Positions 34,749 through 42,901 of a stretch of DNA of 64,000 nt are shown in pieces. Made by a program: the position numbers and the translations under genes. The notes below the pieces were generated by a model. It searched no databases and was not told the DNA's origin. It was given only the letters and a program-made list of their open reading frames with translations. How positions within the stretch are numbered: position 1 is the first letter of the stretch; each line of letters opens with the position of its first letter. The stretch lies in contig JBHENC010000005.1 in the NCBI GenBank assembly GCA_046262295.1, positions 248,001-312,000 on the forward strand, in the 5' to 3' direction. Origin of the DNA: JBHENC01 sp046262295 (GTDB lineage: Bacteria; Acidobacteriota; Blastocatellia; Pyrinomonadales; Pyrinomonadaceae).

Positions 34749-34843
34749 GGCTATCGGGGATCAAAAGACAGCGAAGACAGAAGGCGGAACAGCTCGTAGA
34801 TGTTTGTTCCTGCTTCGGGCGGCGTGCTTTCGACTTCTCCTTT

Positions 34844-35770
34844 TTAGTGTCCGCGAAGAAATGTTTTGATGTACGGGTCTTCGGCCTTGCGCAAGCTCTC
34901 GTCCGTGCCGCTAAATATTTTCTGTCCCTCGCGTAGCATCAAAACTTTGGTATTGATGAGACACAGCCGCTCGCCTTCCTGCTCGAAGACGACTTGGCCT
35001 GCGTCGTTGACGACAGCGTATTCCGAACACAGATAATCGAGGTTATTCATCTCATGCGTCACGAAGATCGAAGATACGTCTTCGAGGTCGCGCAGCTTCA
35101 TCGCAAGCTCGCAGATGGTGCGCGCCGTCGGCGGATCGAGACCGGCGGTCGGCTCGTCGAAGAGCACGATTTTCGGATCGCCGACCAGCGCCCGCGCGAT
35201 GCCGACGCGCCGCCGCATACCGCCCGACAACTCTATCGGCATCTTATCAATTGCATCCTCGAGATCAACGAAATGAAGCATCCGCCGTACTTCCGGCTCA
35301 ACTTCCGATTCGGGCAAACCCTGTTCATGCAATTTGAAGGCAACATTATCGTAAACCGAGAGCGAATCAAAGAGCGCGCCTTCCTGAAAAATCATGCCGA
35401 GCTTTTTGCGCACGCGCATCATTTCGGTTTCGGAATAGTCTGTGATGTCGTCGCCCTCTACGAAGACTTTCCCCGCATCCGGCTTAAGCAGGCCGAGCAC
35501 CAATTTGATGATGGTTGACTTGCCGCCGCCCGAACGACCCAGAATAAGTTTGGTTTCGCCCTTCAATACTTTGAAGCTGAGGCCGTTCAGGATTTTTTTG
35601 TCATCGAAGGAAAGATGCACGTCGCGGAATTCGATGGCGGGAACGACGCGCTCCAGATCGTCCACCTCCGCGAAGGTTGATTCGGCGGCGTTATCGCTGA
35701 CCTCGCCGCCCGCGACGGCCTCGTCATTCGGCGGCGAGACTTCTAAATCAGTGGTAGCCATACTGCTCAT
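34844..35770 (-). CDS. Mla-type ABC transporter ATP-binding protein (MlaF)
   Basis: ATPase of the lipid ABC transporter, 308 residues. Walker A is GRSGGGKST near 78-86, the signature LSGGMRRRVGIARAL near 180-194, and Walker B IVLFDEPTAGLDP with the MlaF-like switch VTHEMNN. MRRR after the signature and the conserved short spacing match MlaF/Ttg2A. An N-terminal acidic segment of about 40 residues is added. It is flanked by the permease and the MCE gene, so it drives their lipid transport. Confidence 0.9.
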   Translation of the reverse strand: MSSMATTDLEVSPPNDEAVAGGEVSDNAAESTFAEVDDLERVVPAIEFRDVHLSFDDKKILNGLSFKVLKGETKLILGRSGGGKSTIIKLVLGLLKPDAGKVFVEGDDITDYSETEMMRVRKKLGMIFQEGALFDSLSVYDNVAFKLHEQGLPESEVEPEVRRMLHFVDLEDAIDKMPIELSGGMRRRVGIARALVGDPKIVLFDEPTAGLDPPTARTICELAMKLRDLEDVSSIFVTHEMNNLDYLCSEYAVVNDAGQVVFEQEGERLCLINTKVLMLREGQKIFSGTDESLRKAEDPYIKTFLRGH

Positions 35771-35794
35771 CCAAATTCGAGACCGGAACTACTG

Positions 35795-36562
35795 CTACTT
35801 CGGTAAACCCAAAATGGTTTGGAGTGCCTTTGCGAGAAAGAAATCCGCGATGATGACGACGATTGAAGCCAGCACCACAGCGGAAGTTGTCGAGCGGCCG
35901 ACGCCGACCGTTCCGCCCTCCGTGCCCAATCCTTTGCGGCACGCGATAGTTCCAATAATCAGCGCGAAGACCGTCGGCTTAATGATGCCGCCGATAATAT
36001 CATCGGTCGTGATGCCCTGTCGCAAAGACGAAAAGTAAGTTTGCGTTGCTTGATTGTAAAGCGTCGAGACAACCGCCCAGCCGCCGCAAATACCGACCAC
36101 GTCGGCGAGCACCGTCAACATCGGCAGCGTAATCAACAGCGCAATGAGACGCGGCGCGACGAGTTTGCGCACGGGGTCTGTGCCGAGCGCACGCATCGCG
36201 TCAATCTGCTGCGAGACGCTCATCGAACCAAGCTCTGCGGAGATGGCGGAGCCGACGCGCCCGGTCACCATCAAAGCCGTCAGCACGGGGCCTAGTTCGC
36301 GCACCAGCGAGAGCGCCACCAGATAACCCGTCTGATCCTCCGCGCCGTAAAACTTGAGCGTCGGAAAGGTTTGCAGGGTTAGCACGCCTCCGGTAAAAAA
36401 ACCCGTCAACAGAATGATCGTCAAAGAGCCGACACCGATGGCATCCATCTGCTGGATGGTCTCTGTAAAATAGGTCGGACGCCTGAGCAGCCCACGCGCG
36501 GCACGCGCCGCCAGCAATGTCGTTTCCTGTAGCTCCAGCAGAAAGCGCGCAGCAATGTTCAT
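35795..36562 (-). CDS. Mla-type ABC transporter permease (MlaE)
   Basis: MlaE family inner-membrane permease, 255 residues from the ATG at 36562. The open frame extends 54 residues upstream without features or a binding site and is left out. Family hallmarks are FLVELQEFTLLAARA-like N-terminus, TGFFTGGVLTLQTFPTLKFYGAED, the long LVRELGPVLTALMVTGRVGSAISAELGSM motif (contact with the ATPase) and a string of five helices. It begins the transporter operon, with the MlaF ATPase 24 bases downstream. Confidence 0.92.
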   Translation of the reverse strand: MNIAARFLLELQETTLLAARAARGLLRRPTYFTETIQQMDAIGVGSLTIILLTGFFTGGVLTLQTFPTLKFYGAEDQTGYLVALSLVRELGPVLTALMVTGRVGSAISAELGSMSVSQQIDAMRALGTDPVRKLVAPRLIALLITLPMLTVLADVVGICGGWAVVSTLYNQATQTYFSSLRQGITTDDIIGGIIKPTVFALIIGTIACRKGLGTEGGTVGVGRSTTSAVVLASIVVIIADFFLAKALQTILGLPK

Positions 36563-36773
36563 TCGTAAATTAAGCGCAGAATATAAGGCACGTGCGCACG
36601 ACGGACTTTGGCGCGCGTATACCTGAGTTTGAAAGCTGAAATCGAGAAAGCGTACAGGCCGCGTGATGCCCGCCTGTCGAATAATGCCGACGCCGTTGCT
36701 GTTCAATCGGCCTATGATGCGCAAAATGTGCGCGATGCGTCAAGTAAGAAGTTGTGAAACAGGCGCGCCGCCC

Positions 36774-36814
36774 CAATAAACAAACAGCCGGTTCTGCAAA
36801 ATGAGAACCGGCTG
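36774..36814 (-). terminator. Terminator of the sigma/anti-sigma/Spy-like operon
   Basis: On the minus strand an 11-pair stem CAGCCGGTTCT/AGAACCGGCTG with an 8-base loop is followed by TTTGTTTATT. It lies 61 bases after the stop at 36876. Confidence 0.88.
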
Positions 36815-36875
36815 CCGGAGCGCGGGAGGCGCACTTTCTGAATTTCCCAGCCTTAGTTATAAACTTTTCCGGGCG

Positions 36876-37616
36876 TCAATTAAGAGGCGGAGTGGCTGGC
36901 GGAGGCTCGCGCGGCACAGGCACAGGAGGAGAGTCGTTGCCCTTTCTCATACGTATATCTTGGCGGCGGTTCTTAAAGCGTTCGTGCAGGCGAAAGTCAC
37001 CGTTATCATTTTCCATGCGCCGCTGTGACGGCGGAGCGTCGCGTCTGGCTTCGCGCGCACGCTGCCGCAGGCTGCGAAAGATTCCGAGTTGCTCCGGCGT
37101 CAGCACGCGCCGAACTTTCAACTCACGCTCGACTTCCATGCGCGTTGTTTCGGCTTGTGCGGCGGCCAGTTCGCGCTGGCGCTCCTGCACCGCAGCGTCA
37201 TTAAGGGCGTCCGCGTAGACGGCTTCGTAAAGCGCGCGTTGTGCCTGTCGCAAGCGTTGTTGCGCGGCACGGCGTTCGAGTTTGCTTTGATCGTGTATCT
37301 GCCGGATTTGCGCGTGCTGCTCCGGCGAAAGATTCAACGCCAGCAAGAGATCGGGAGGATGCGCGTGCGCGTGATCCGGCCTCTGCGGTGCGTTCGGTTG
37401 AGAAGCGACGCCACTACTACTACTACTGCTTCCCGCGCCCGTCACGCTGCCGCTTGTTTGCGCGTCAACGCGCGTCGGGTTAGCTGAAACAATTAACAGC
37501 AGGCACAAGCACGAAATAGTCGTCGCCATCACGCACTTGCTTAAAATCATACTCAAACTTTTCTTAGTCATTTTCAAGCAACTCGCTTTGCTGCAAAATT
37601 CAATCCGGCGAAACAC
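36876..37616 (-). CDS. Spy/CpxP-like periplasmic protein with LTxxQ motifs
   Basis: 246-residue exported protein. A long, Cys-containing signal region (about 25-51) is followed by a Ser-rich linker and two LTPEQ-type motifs: LNLSPEQHAQIRQIHDQSKLERRAAQQRLR and RVLTPEQLGIFRSLRQR, joined by a charged Arg/Glu helix. This is the fold pattern of Spy and CpxP, envelope chaperones that feed extracytoplasmic stress signalling. The GTG at 37616 has AAGGG eight bases upstream; an ATG at 37571 is the alternative. It follows the anti-sigma gene, so it probably modulates that sigma system. The Pro-rich tail is odd. Confidence 0.72.
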   Translation of the reverse strand: MFRRIEFCSKASCLKMTKKSLSMILSKCVMATTISCLCLLLIVSANPTRVDAQTSGSVTGAGSSSSSSGVASQPNAPQRPDHAHAHPPDLLLALNLSPEQHAQIRQIHDQSKLERRAAQQRLRQAQRALYEAVYADALNDAAVQERQRELAAAQAETTRMEVERELKVRRVLTPEQLGIFRSLRQRAREARRDAPPSQRRMENDNGDFRLHERFKNRRQDIRMRKGNDSPPVPVPREPPPATPPLN

Positions 37617-37641
37617 ATTTTATGCCCTTGAACTGCGATTT

Positions 37642-38481
37642 TTATTTGCTTCGGTCGTCGCCGCTTTCGCCAAGCAAGTCCGAGAGACGCGGCAATTCTT
37701 TTTCATCTAGGATGTCGGCGCGCGCTTCCTGCTGCGGCATTATCGAACGCCTTTTCAATTGCGTGTTCGGGATAAAACGCGCAGGCATCATTGACGGATT
37801 AGCGAGGCCGCGCGGCGCAGGAGGCGTGCGCGCCGGAATTGAACGATTAAGTGCCGCGACGGTTTCCGGCTGAACCCTGCCTTCACGCCGCAGCGCGTCG
37901 AGACGCTTTTGCACTCGCTCGTTTACCATCGCGTTCAATTCTTCTTCCGAAGTTTTGACTTCAACAAGCTTCTCCACCTGAAGCTGTTTTTCAATGATGC
38001 GCACGGGCGCAAGATGCGTGCGGAAAGAAACGCCGCTTGCGTTCCAGTTAAATTCGGCGTTGGCAACCGCGACGGTCGCCAGCGCGCACACGACAAGCAC
38101 GGCGAACGATGCGGCGGCACGCATCCACGCGGGCGACAGCGTGAAGAATTCTCTTAACGCGGCAAGCGCCGTGCGTGCGCTTCTCCCGATAGTAGCTTTG
38201 GATTCGAGAGCTGCGATTCCGTGTTGCGGCGCGGCGTTCTCCAGAAAGCCCAGCGACTCTTTACGCCACACGCCGATTGATTCGCGCACATCGCCGAAGG
38301 AAGCGAATTCCGTGCGGCACTCGGCGCAACTTTGCAAGTGGACGGCAAAGCTTTTGGCCTCCGTCGCGCTCGCTTCCCCGTAAAGGTATGCGACAAGTTC
38401 GCCGTTACGCGCGCAAGAAGGAGCAAACGCGGCATCAGTCATCCTGCTTGGGTTCAATGGGTTTCCAGAATCTTTATTCAT
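37642..38481 (-). CDS. Anti-sigma factor, zinc-finger (zf-HC2) type
   Basis: Membrane-bound anti-sigma factor, 279 residues. An N-terminal zf-HC2 module holds C23, H48, C52 and C55 (HxxxCxxC), which binds zinc and the sigma factor. A membrane helix spans 119-141, and the periplasmic part (about 142-279) is helical with a Pro/Arg-rich end. Its start codon overlaps the sigma gene stop by four bases, so the pair is translationally coupled. It should hold the sigma at 38478-39092 inactive until an envelope signal arrives. Confidence 0.88.
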   Translation of the reverse strand: MNKDSGNPLNPSRMTDAAFAPSCARNGELVAYLYGEASATEAKSFAVHLQSCAECRTEFASFGDVRESIGVWRKESLGFLENAAPQHGIAALESKATIGRSARTALAALREFFTLSPAWMRAAASFAVLVVCALATVAVANAEFNWNASGVSFRTHLAPVRIIEKQLQVEKLVEVKTSEEELNAMVNERVQKRLDALRREGRVQPETVAALNRSIPARTPPAPRGLANPSMMPARFIPNTQLKRRSIMPQQEARADILDEKELPRLSDLLGESGDDRSK

Positions 38482-39092
38482 CTTGAAGCGACCTCCGCCG
38501 CGTTACCATGCTTTGCCAGACGCAGGCGCAATTGCTTGAGCGCCGTGTAGAGGCGGCTCTTAACCGTGCTCAAAGGAATATCGAGCGCGTCTGCGATTTG
38601 TTGAAACGTCAATTCCTCAAACTCTTTCATCACGATTATCTGCCGAAGTTCCGTCGGCAACGCCGCCACCGCGCGGCGCACGGCCTCCGAACGCTCGCGC
38701 GCTTCCGTCACACGTCCCGGCGAATCAACGGCCGACGCGAAGAAAGCGCCGTCGCCCGCAGTTTCAAGTTGCTCGTCAAGCGACGATTCGCCGCGCACCT
38801 TGGCGCGACGCTGGCGCGTGATGCATTGATTGACGGCGATGCGGTGGAGCCACGAAGAGACTTTCGATTCGCCACGAAACCCGCGCAAGTTGCGAAAGGC
38901 TGCGACGAAAGTATCCTGCGTCGCATCGCGCGCCTCGTCTTCACGCCCGAGCATTCCGTAGGCGAGCGCGTAGATGCGCCGCTCCCAGCGCCGCACGATC
39001 TCGCCGAAAGCGTCCGCGTCGCCCGTCAAAGCGCGCGCTACAATTTGCTCATCGCTCGTCGCCGTGTTCATGCCTTCACAAGCATCGTGCAT
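38478..39092 (-). CDS. ECF-type RNA polymerase sigma factor
   Basis: Extracytoplasmic-function sigma factor with the two regions that define the group. Region 2 is seen as DADAFGEIVRRWERRIYALAYGMLGREDEARDATQDTFVAAFRNLRGF. Region 4 is LPTELRQIIVMKEFEELTFQQIADALDIPLSTVKSRLYTALKQL, with its helix-turn-helix. The ATG at 39092 has AGAAGG nine bases upstream and gives 204 residues; another ATG at 39113 lies in frame. It is followed without gap by its anti-sigma factor and a Spy-like protein, a typical self-contained stress cassette. Confidence 0.93.
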   Translation of the reverse strand: MHDACEGMNTATSDEQIVARALTGDADAFGEIVRRWERRIYALAYGMLGREDEARDATQDTFVAAFRNLRGFRGESKVSSWLHRIAVNQCITRQRRAKVRGESSLDEQLETAGDGAFFASAVDSPGRVTEARERSEAVRRAVAALPTELRQIIVMKEFEELTFQQIADALDIPLSTVKSRLYTALKQLRLRLAKHGNAAEVASR

Positions 39093-39470
39093 CCCGAAGC
39101 GCCTTCTAGTCATTGCTCATCAAGCGATCAGTCTGCACCGCTTACTTAACGCGCCCACAACTTTAGACGCACTGCACACCTTCGCGGTTGATAAAAATAC
39201 CGGACGTGAAATCGCAACGCCCCCGCAGCTTTCCCTAGTCGCGCTTTCGCACACTACAATATCACTACTTTCCATCCGCACAAGGCGAATTGAGCGAACC
39301 CATCCATCTTGGCTTTACTGGCTAAACCATAGATTTCACGAAAGTTAAATAACGATAAACGTGTTGACACGCGCATTCTCGACACTGTATTATACCTTGT
39401 ACGCGACGGCGCTCTGTCTGCTTAGTCCGTATTTTCCGTCCCCTCCTTTAATTATCTCTAGCCGCGTTTT
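39093..39470. other. Divergent gap between sigma and HD-GYP genes
   Basis: About 380 bases separate the sigma gene (minus) from the HD-GYP gene (plus). The only clear signal is the plus-strand promoter at 39364-39393. I see no small gene or structured RNA motif in the rest. Confidence 0.5.
39364..39393 (+). promoter_or_regulatory. Sigma-70-type promoter for the HD-GYP gene
   Basis: TTGACA (39364-39369) and TATTAT (39388-39393) are separated by 18 bases. The -35 is perfect and the -10 has five of six matches. Transcription would start near 39400, about 70 bases before the start codon. Confidence 0.75.
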
Positions 39471-41342
39471 TTGATTGAACTTTCGACGATGACGCTGGAA
39501 CGCCCAAGGCGCGTGCGCCTGCTCTACATTGTTTTAGGAATGCTGCTTGTCGTGGGCTTGCTGCCGCTGGCCTTCGCGGGCTGGCTTTTGTCGGGGCGCA
39601 GTGCGGATGAATTGCGTTCGGTGGAGGGACGCTATCAAGCGCAACTCGTGCAGAACAAAGCCCGGCAGATAGAGCTATACGGGCAGCGTTACCGCGACGT
39701 AGTGCTGGGTTTGGCGAGCGCCTTTGAGCTGGCGGGCGGCGTCCGCGCGCTCGGCGACGCAGGCTCCGATGCGCGTCTGCAAAAGACTTTACAGAACGAT
39801 CCGAACTTGATTGCGCTGGCGATTATTCCCGTCGGCGGCGAAGCGCATAGAGCTTTCCAGCCGGACGTTATCAAGCGTGAAGAGTTGGATGAGCGCGTCG
39901 GCCAACTGCTCGCGTACCTGAATGGGCGCGGCGCAGTCGTCAGCCGACCTGAGATTATACGCTCCGGTCAGGAGATGGGTTTGACCATCGCCGCGCCCGT
40001 GATGGGCGGCGCAAGCGGCGATGAAGTCGTCGCCGCCGTTGTCGCGGTCATCTCTTTTCAAGAAGTCTTCCGCGCCGTACAGCAACCAACATCCAAGAGC
40101 GAAAGTGAGTTGCTTGATGCCGGACTGCCCATCGTCTTCGTCGTGGACAACGATGGCCGCGCGGTGGCGCACCCGGATCAGCACGTCGCATATGCCGCGC
40201 GGCCTATGACAGACCTCAAGGTTGTGCAGGATTGGCAGGAGACGGGCACGCAGGTGCAGTCCGCACTCGCGCCCTTCACCGCCGAACGCGGCGGCAGACA
40301 AGTCCAGATGCTCGGCTCTTATGCGACGGCGGAGCTTGACGCAAACACGCGGCTCGGCGTCATCGCCATACAGGATGAGCGCGCCGCGCTTCGCTCCGTC
40401 ACGGATATGCGCCGGCAGACGCTTTTTATAAGCCTGCTCGCCGCCCTCTTTGCTTCGCTGATCGGCTTCTTCTTTGCCAAACAGATGACGCAGCCCGTGC
40501 AGGCTCTCGCGGCAGGCGCGCATCGCATTGCGTCCGGCGATTTTTCGCAGCGCATCAGCGTTCGCAGCCGCACGGAGCTTGGCGATCTGGGACAATCTTT
40601 CAACGCGATGACCGATCAGGTCGAAAACTTTATCGGCGATTTGCAGCGCGCTGCGCAGGAAAACCGCGAACTCTTTCTCGGCACGATCAAAGCTCTCGCC
40701 GCCGCCATTGACGGCAAAGACCCGTACACACGCGGTCATTCCGAGCGTGTCGCGCGTTTTTCCATCGCCATCGCGCGGGGACTTAATTTATCCGACGAAG
40801 AGATCGAGAAGATTAGAATCAGCGCGCTCCTGCACGATGTCGGCAAGATCGGCATTGACGACCGCATCCTGAAGAAACCCTCCGCGCTGACGGCGGAAGA
40901 ATTCGAGCTGATGAAGCAGCACCCGCAAAAGGGACAGAAGATTATGTCGCAGATTCCGGCGATGCGCGAGTTTCTGCCGGGCATACATATGCACCACGAA
41001 ATGATAGACGGGCGCGGCTACCCGCAAGGCTTGCAGGGCGATGAGATTCCGTTGCAGGCACGCATCATCTCTGTTGCCGACACATTCGACGCGATGACGA
41101 CGGATCGCCCGTATCAGAAAGCAATGGATTTCGGCGAGGCTCTTTCGCGCATCGAAAACTTTGTCGGCACGCGCTACGACGGGCGCGTGGTCGCTTCCCT
41201 CATCGCCGCCTGCGAATCCGGCCAGATACGCCCCGGCTCCGTGCGCCTGCGACATCACGTTAAAAAACCTGACGCGCAATCCAGTCCTACGCCAGAGCCG
41301 AACGGCCTTCAGCTTTCGCCGCCGACCGCGACGCTTACATAA
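39471..41342 (+). CDS. HD-GYP domain phosphodiesterase with HAMP and extracellular sensor
   Basis: Membrane-bound c-di-GMP phosphodiesterase, 623 residues from a TTG (an in-frame ATG lies 18 bases on at 39489). A helix (about 17-42), a periplasmic Cache-like sensor (about 42-310), a second helix (about 315-338), a HAMP linker (about 340-395) and an HD-GYP domain follow in order. The last carries RGHSERVARFSIAIARGL, LLHDVGKIGIDD, MHHEMIDGRGYPQGL (the GYP part intact) and ISVADTFDAMTTDRPYQ. The reaction is c-di-GMP to pGpG or GMP. It stands alone behind a strong promoter. Confidence 0.94.
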   Translation: MIELSTMTLERPRRVRLLYIVLGMLLVVGLLPLAFAGWLLSGRSADELRSVEGRYQAQLVQNKARQIELYGQRYRDVVLGLASAFELAGGVRALGDAGSDARLQKTLQNDPNLIALAIIPVGGEAHRAFQPDVIKREELDERVGQLLAYLNGRGAVVSRPEIIRSGQEMGLTIAAPVMGGASGDEVVAAVVAVISFQEVFRAVQQPTSKSESELLDAGLPIVFVVDNDGRAVAHPDQHVAYAARPMTDLKVVQDWQETGTQVQSALAPFTAERGGRQVQMLGSYATAELDANTRLGVIAIQDERAALRSVTDMRRQTLFISLLAALFASLIGFFFAKQMTQPVQALAAGAHRIASGDFSQRISVRSRTELGDLGQSFNAMTDQVENFIGDLQRAAQENRELFLGTIKALAAAIDGKDPYTRGHSERVARFSIAIARGLNLSDEEIEKIRISALLHDVGKIGIDDRILKKPSALTAEEFELMKQHPQKGQKIMSQIPAMREFLPGIHMHHEMIDGRGYPQGLQGDEIPLQARIISVADTFDAMTTDRPYQKAMDFGEALSRIENFVGTRYDGRVVASLIAACESGQIRPGSVRLRHHVKKPDAQSSPTPEPNGLQLSPPTATLT

Positions 41343-41415
41343 CATCCACTGAACGCTTCTCTTTCGAGACACGTCGCCTCTTTCTTCAAACCGAATGCGG
41401 TGTATCTTTAGGCGT

Positions 41416-41475
41416 TGATTATAAACGCGAAAGGCCGCGTCGCTTTCGTGACGCGGCCTTTCGCGTTTATAATCA
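41416..41475. repeat. 26-bp perfect inverted repeat between HD-GYP and ftsY
   Basis: Bases 41416-41441 and 41450-41475 are exact inverse complements over 26 positions, with an 8-base loop (GCTTTCGT). The RNA hairpin would be very stable on either strand. The left arm starts 74 bases after the HD-GYP stop and the right arm ends 46 bases before the ftsY ATG. It lacks a following T-run, so it may work as a terminator, an RNase site, or be a mobile palindromic element. Confidence 0.88.
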
Positions 41476-41520
41476 TGCGTATTCAAATAATTGCAGATCG
41501 TAAGGATATTCATTTACCGC

Positions 41521-42891
41521 ATGGCACTTTTCTGGAAACGCAAAAACAAAGAACGCTTCGTCACGCTCGGACTCAACGAACCGGCTATGCCCAAGCGTTC
41601 CGAAGAAGAAACGCAAACCGCGCCGCCCGAAACTTCAGCTCCAAAACTTGAAAGTCCGGCGGCGCTGTCTCAAACAATCACTGCAACTGCCGAACCCTTT
41701 ACGCCGCTTCTCGAACCGACGGTCGCCGGAGCTGCGCCGACGCCCGCACCGGTACGCGAAACGCAATCTGTCACCGGCGCACCGCAACCAACCGCCGTGC
41801 CGCCGCACGCCACACAACAAAGCGCCAGCCGAACCGAAGAAACCGTTAAGCCCGCCGCACCGCCCGTTAAGTACGTGCCGTCGCGTTCGCCTTTTTCGTC
41901 TTCGATTCTCGGCCTCGATAAATCCATCGAGGAGTTGCAGGCGGAAGAAGCCGCGCTCGAACAGGCGCTCGCCGCGCGTTTTCGCCGCGCCATTGCCGCC
42001 ACGCGCGAATCGCTCTCCGATAGAATTGACACGGTCTTTCAGAATCGCAAACAGATTGACGCGGAGCTTCTGGACGAACTCGAAGAAGCTCTCATCGCGG
42101 CGGATATTGGCGTACCGACGACGCTGCACATTCTAGACACCGTGCGGCGCGGCATCGCGCGCCAGCAGATAGGTGACATCGCCGCGCTGAAGCAGTCAAT
42201 CAAAGACGAGTTGCTCGTGATTCTCAAAGCGTCGGAGCGAACCGGCATCGCCTCGGAAACGAGCGTTCCCGAAAATATTTCGCCTTACGTGATGATGGTT
42301 GTCGGCGTCAACGGCGTCGGCAAAACCACGACCATCGGCAAACTCGCGCAACGCATCAAGGCTGAAGGCAACGACGTGCTCATCTGCGCCGCCGACACGT
42401 TTCGCGCCGCCGCCTCCGATCAACTAGCGATCTGGGCGGAACGCACCGGCGTCCCCTTGATTCAACAAAAGCAGGGCACAGACCCGGCCGCCGTCCTCTT
42501 CGATTCGTTGAAGGCGGCGAAGGCACGCGCGTCCGACGTGCTCATCGTTGACACCGCCGGACGCCTGCACAACAAATCCAACTTGATGGCCGAGCTGGAA
42601 AAAATGAAGCGCGTGGCCGCACGCGAAGTCGAAGGCGCGCCGCACGAAACTCTTTTGGTCGTTGATGCCGTCACAGGGCAAAACGGTTTAGAGCAGGCGC
42701 GCCAGTTTCTCAAAGTCGCGGGCGTGACCGGCATCGTGCTGACCAAGCTCGACGGCACGGCCAAAGGCGGCATCGCCGTCGCCATCGCCAAAGAGCTTAA
42801 CCTGCCGATTCGCTATGCGGGCATCGGCGAAAAAGTTGACGATCTGGTTGTCTTTGACCCGGAGCAGTACGTTAATAGTCTGTTCGATTGA
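41521..42891 (+). CDS. ftsY: Signal recognition particle receptor FtsY
   Basis: GTPase that docks the SRP-ribosome complex at the membrane, 456 residues from the ATG at 41521, which has AAGGAT upstream. A low-complexity Pro/Thr/Ala-rich acidic A-domain (about 1-130) is followed by the N domain and a complete G domain: GVNGVGKTTTIGKL (P loop), DTFRAAASDQL, DTAGRLHNKSNLMAELEKM and GIVLTKLDGTAKGG. The A-domain is poorly conserved, as usual. The ribD gene follows closely after it in the same direction. Confidence 0.96.
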   Translation: MALFWKRKNKERFVTLGLNEPAMPKRSEEETQTAPPETSAPKLESPAALSQTITATAEPFTPLLEPTVAGAAPTPAPVRETQSVTGAPQPTAVPPHATQQSASRTEETVKPAAPPVKYVPSRSPFSSSILGLDKSIEELQAEEAALEQALAARFRRAIAATRESLSDRIDTVFQNRKQIDAELLDELEEALIAADIGVPTTLHILDTVRRGIARQQIGDIAALKQSIKDELLVILKASERTGIASETSVPENISPYVMMVVGVNGVGKTTTIGKLAQRIKAEGNDVLICAADTFRAAASDQLAIWAERTGVPLIQQKQGTDPAAVLFDSLKAAKARASDVLIVDTAGRLHNKSNLMAELEKMKRVAAREVEGAPHETLLVVDAVTGQNGLEQARQFLKVAGVTGIVLTKLDGTAKGGIAVAIAKELNLPIRYAGIGEKVDDLVVFDPEQYVNSLFD

Positions 42892-42901
42892 AAGCTTACG
42901 A

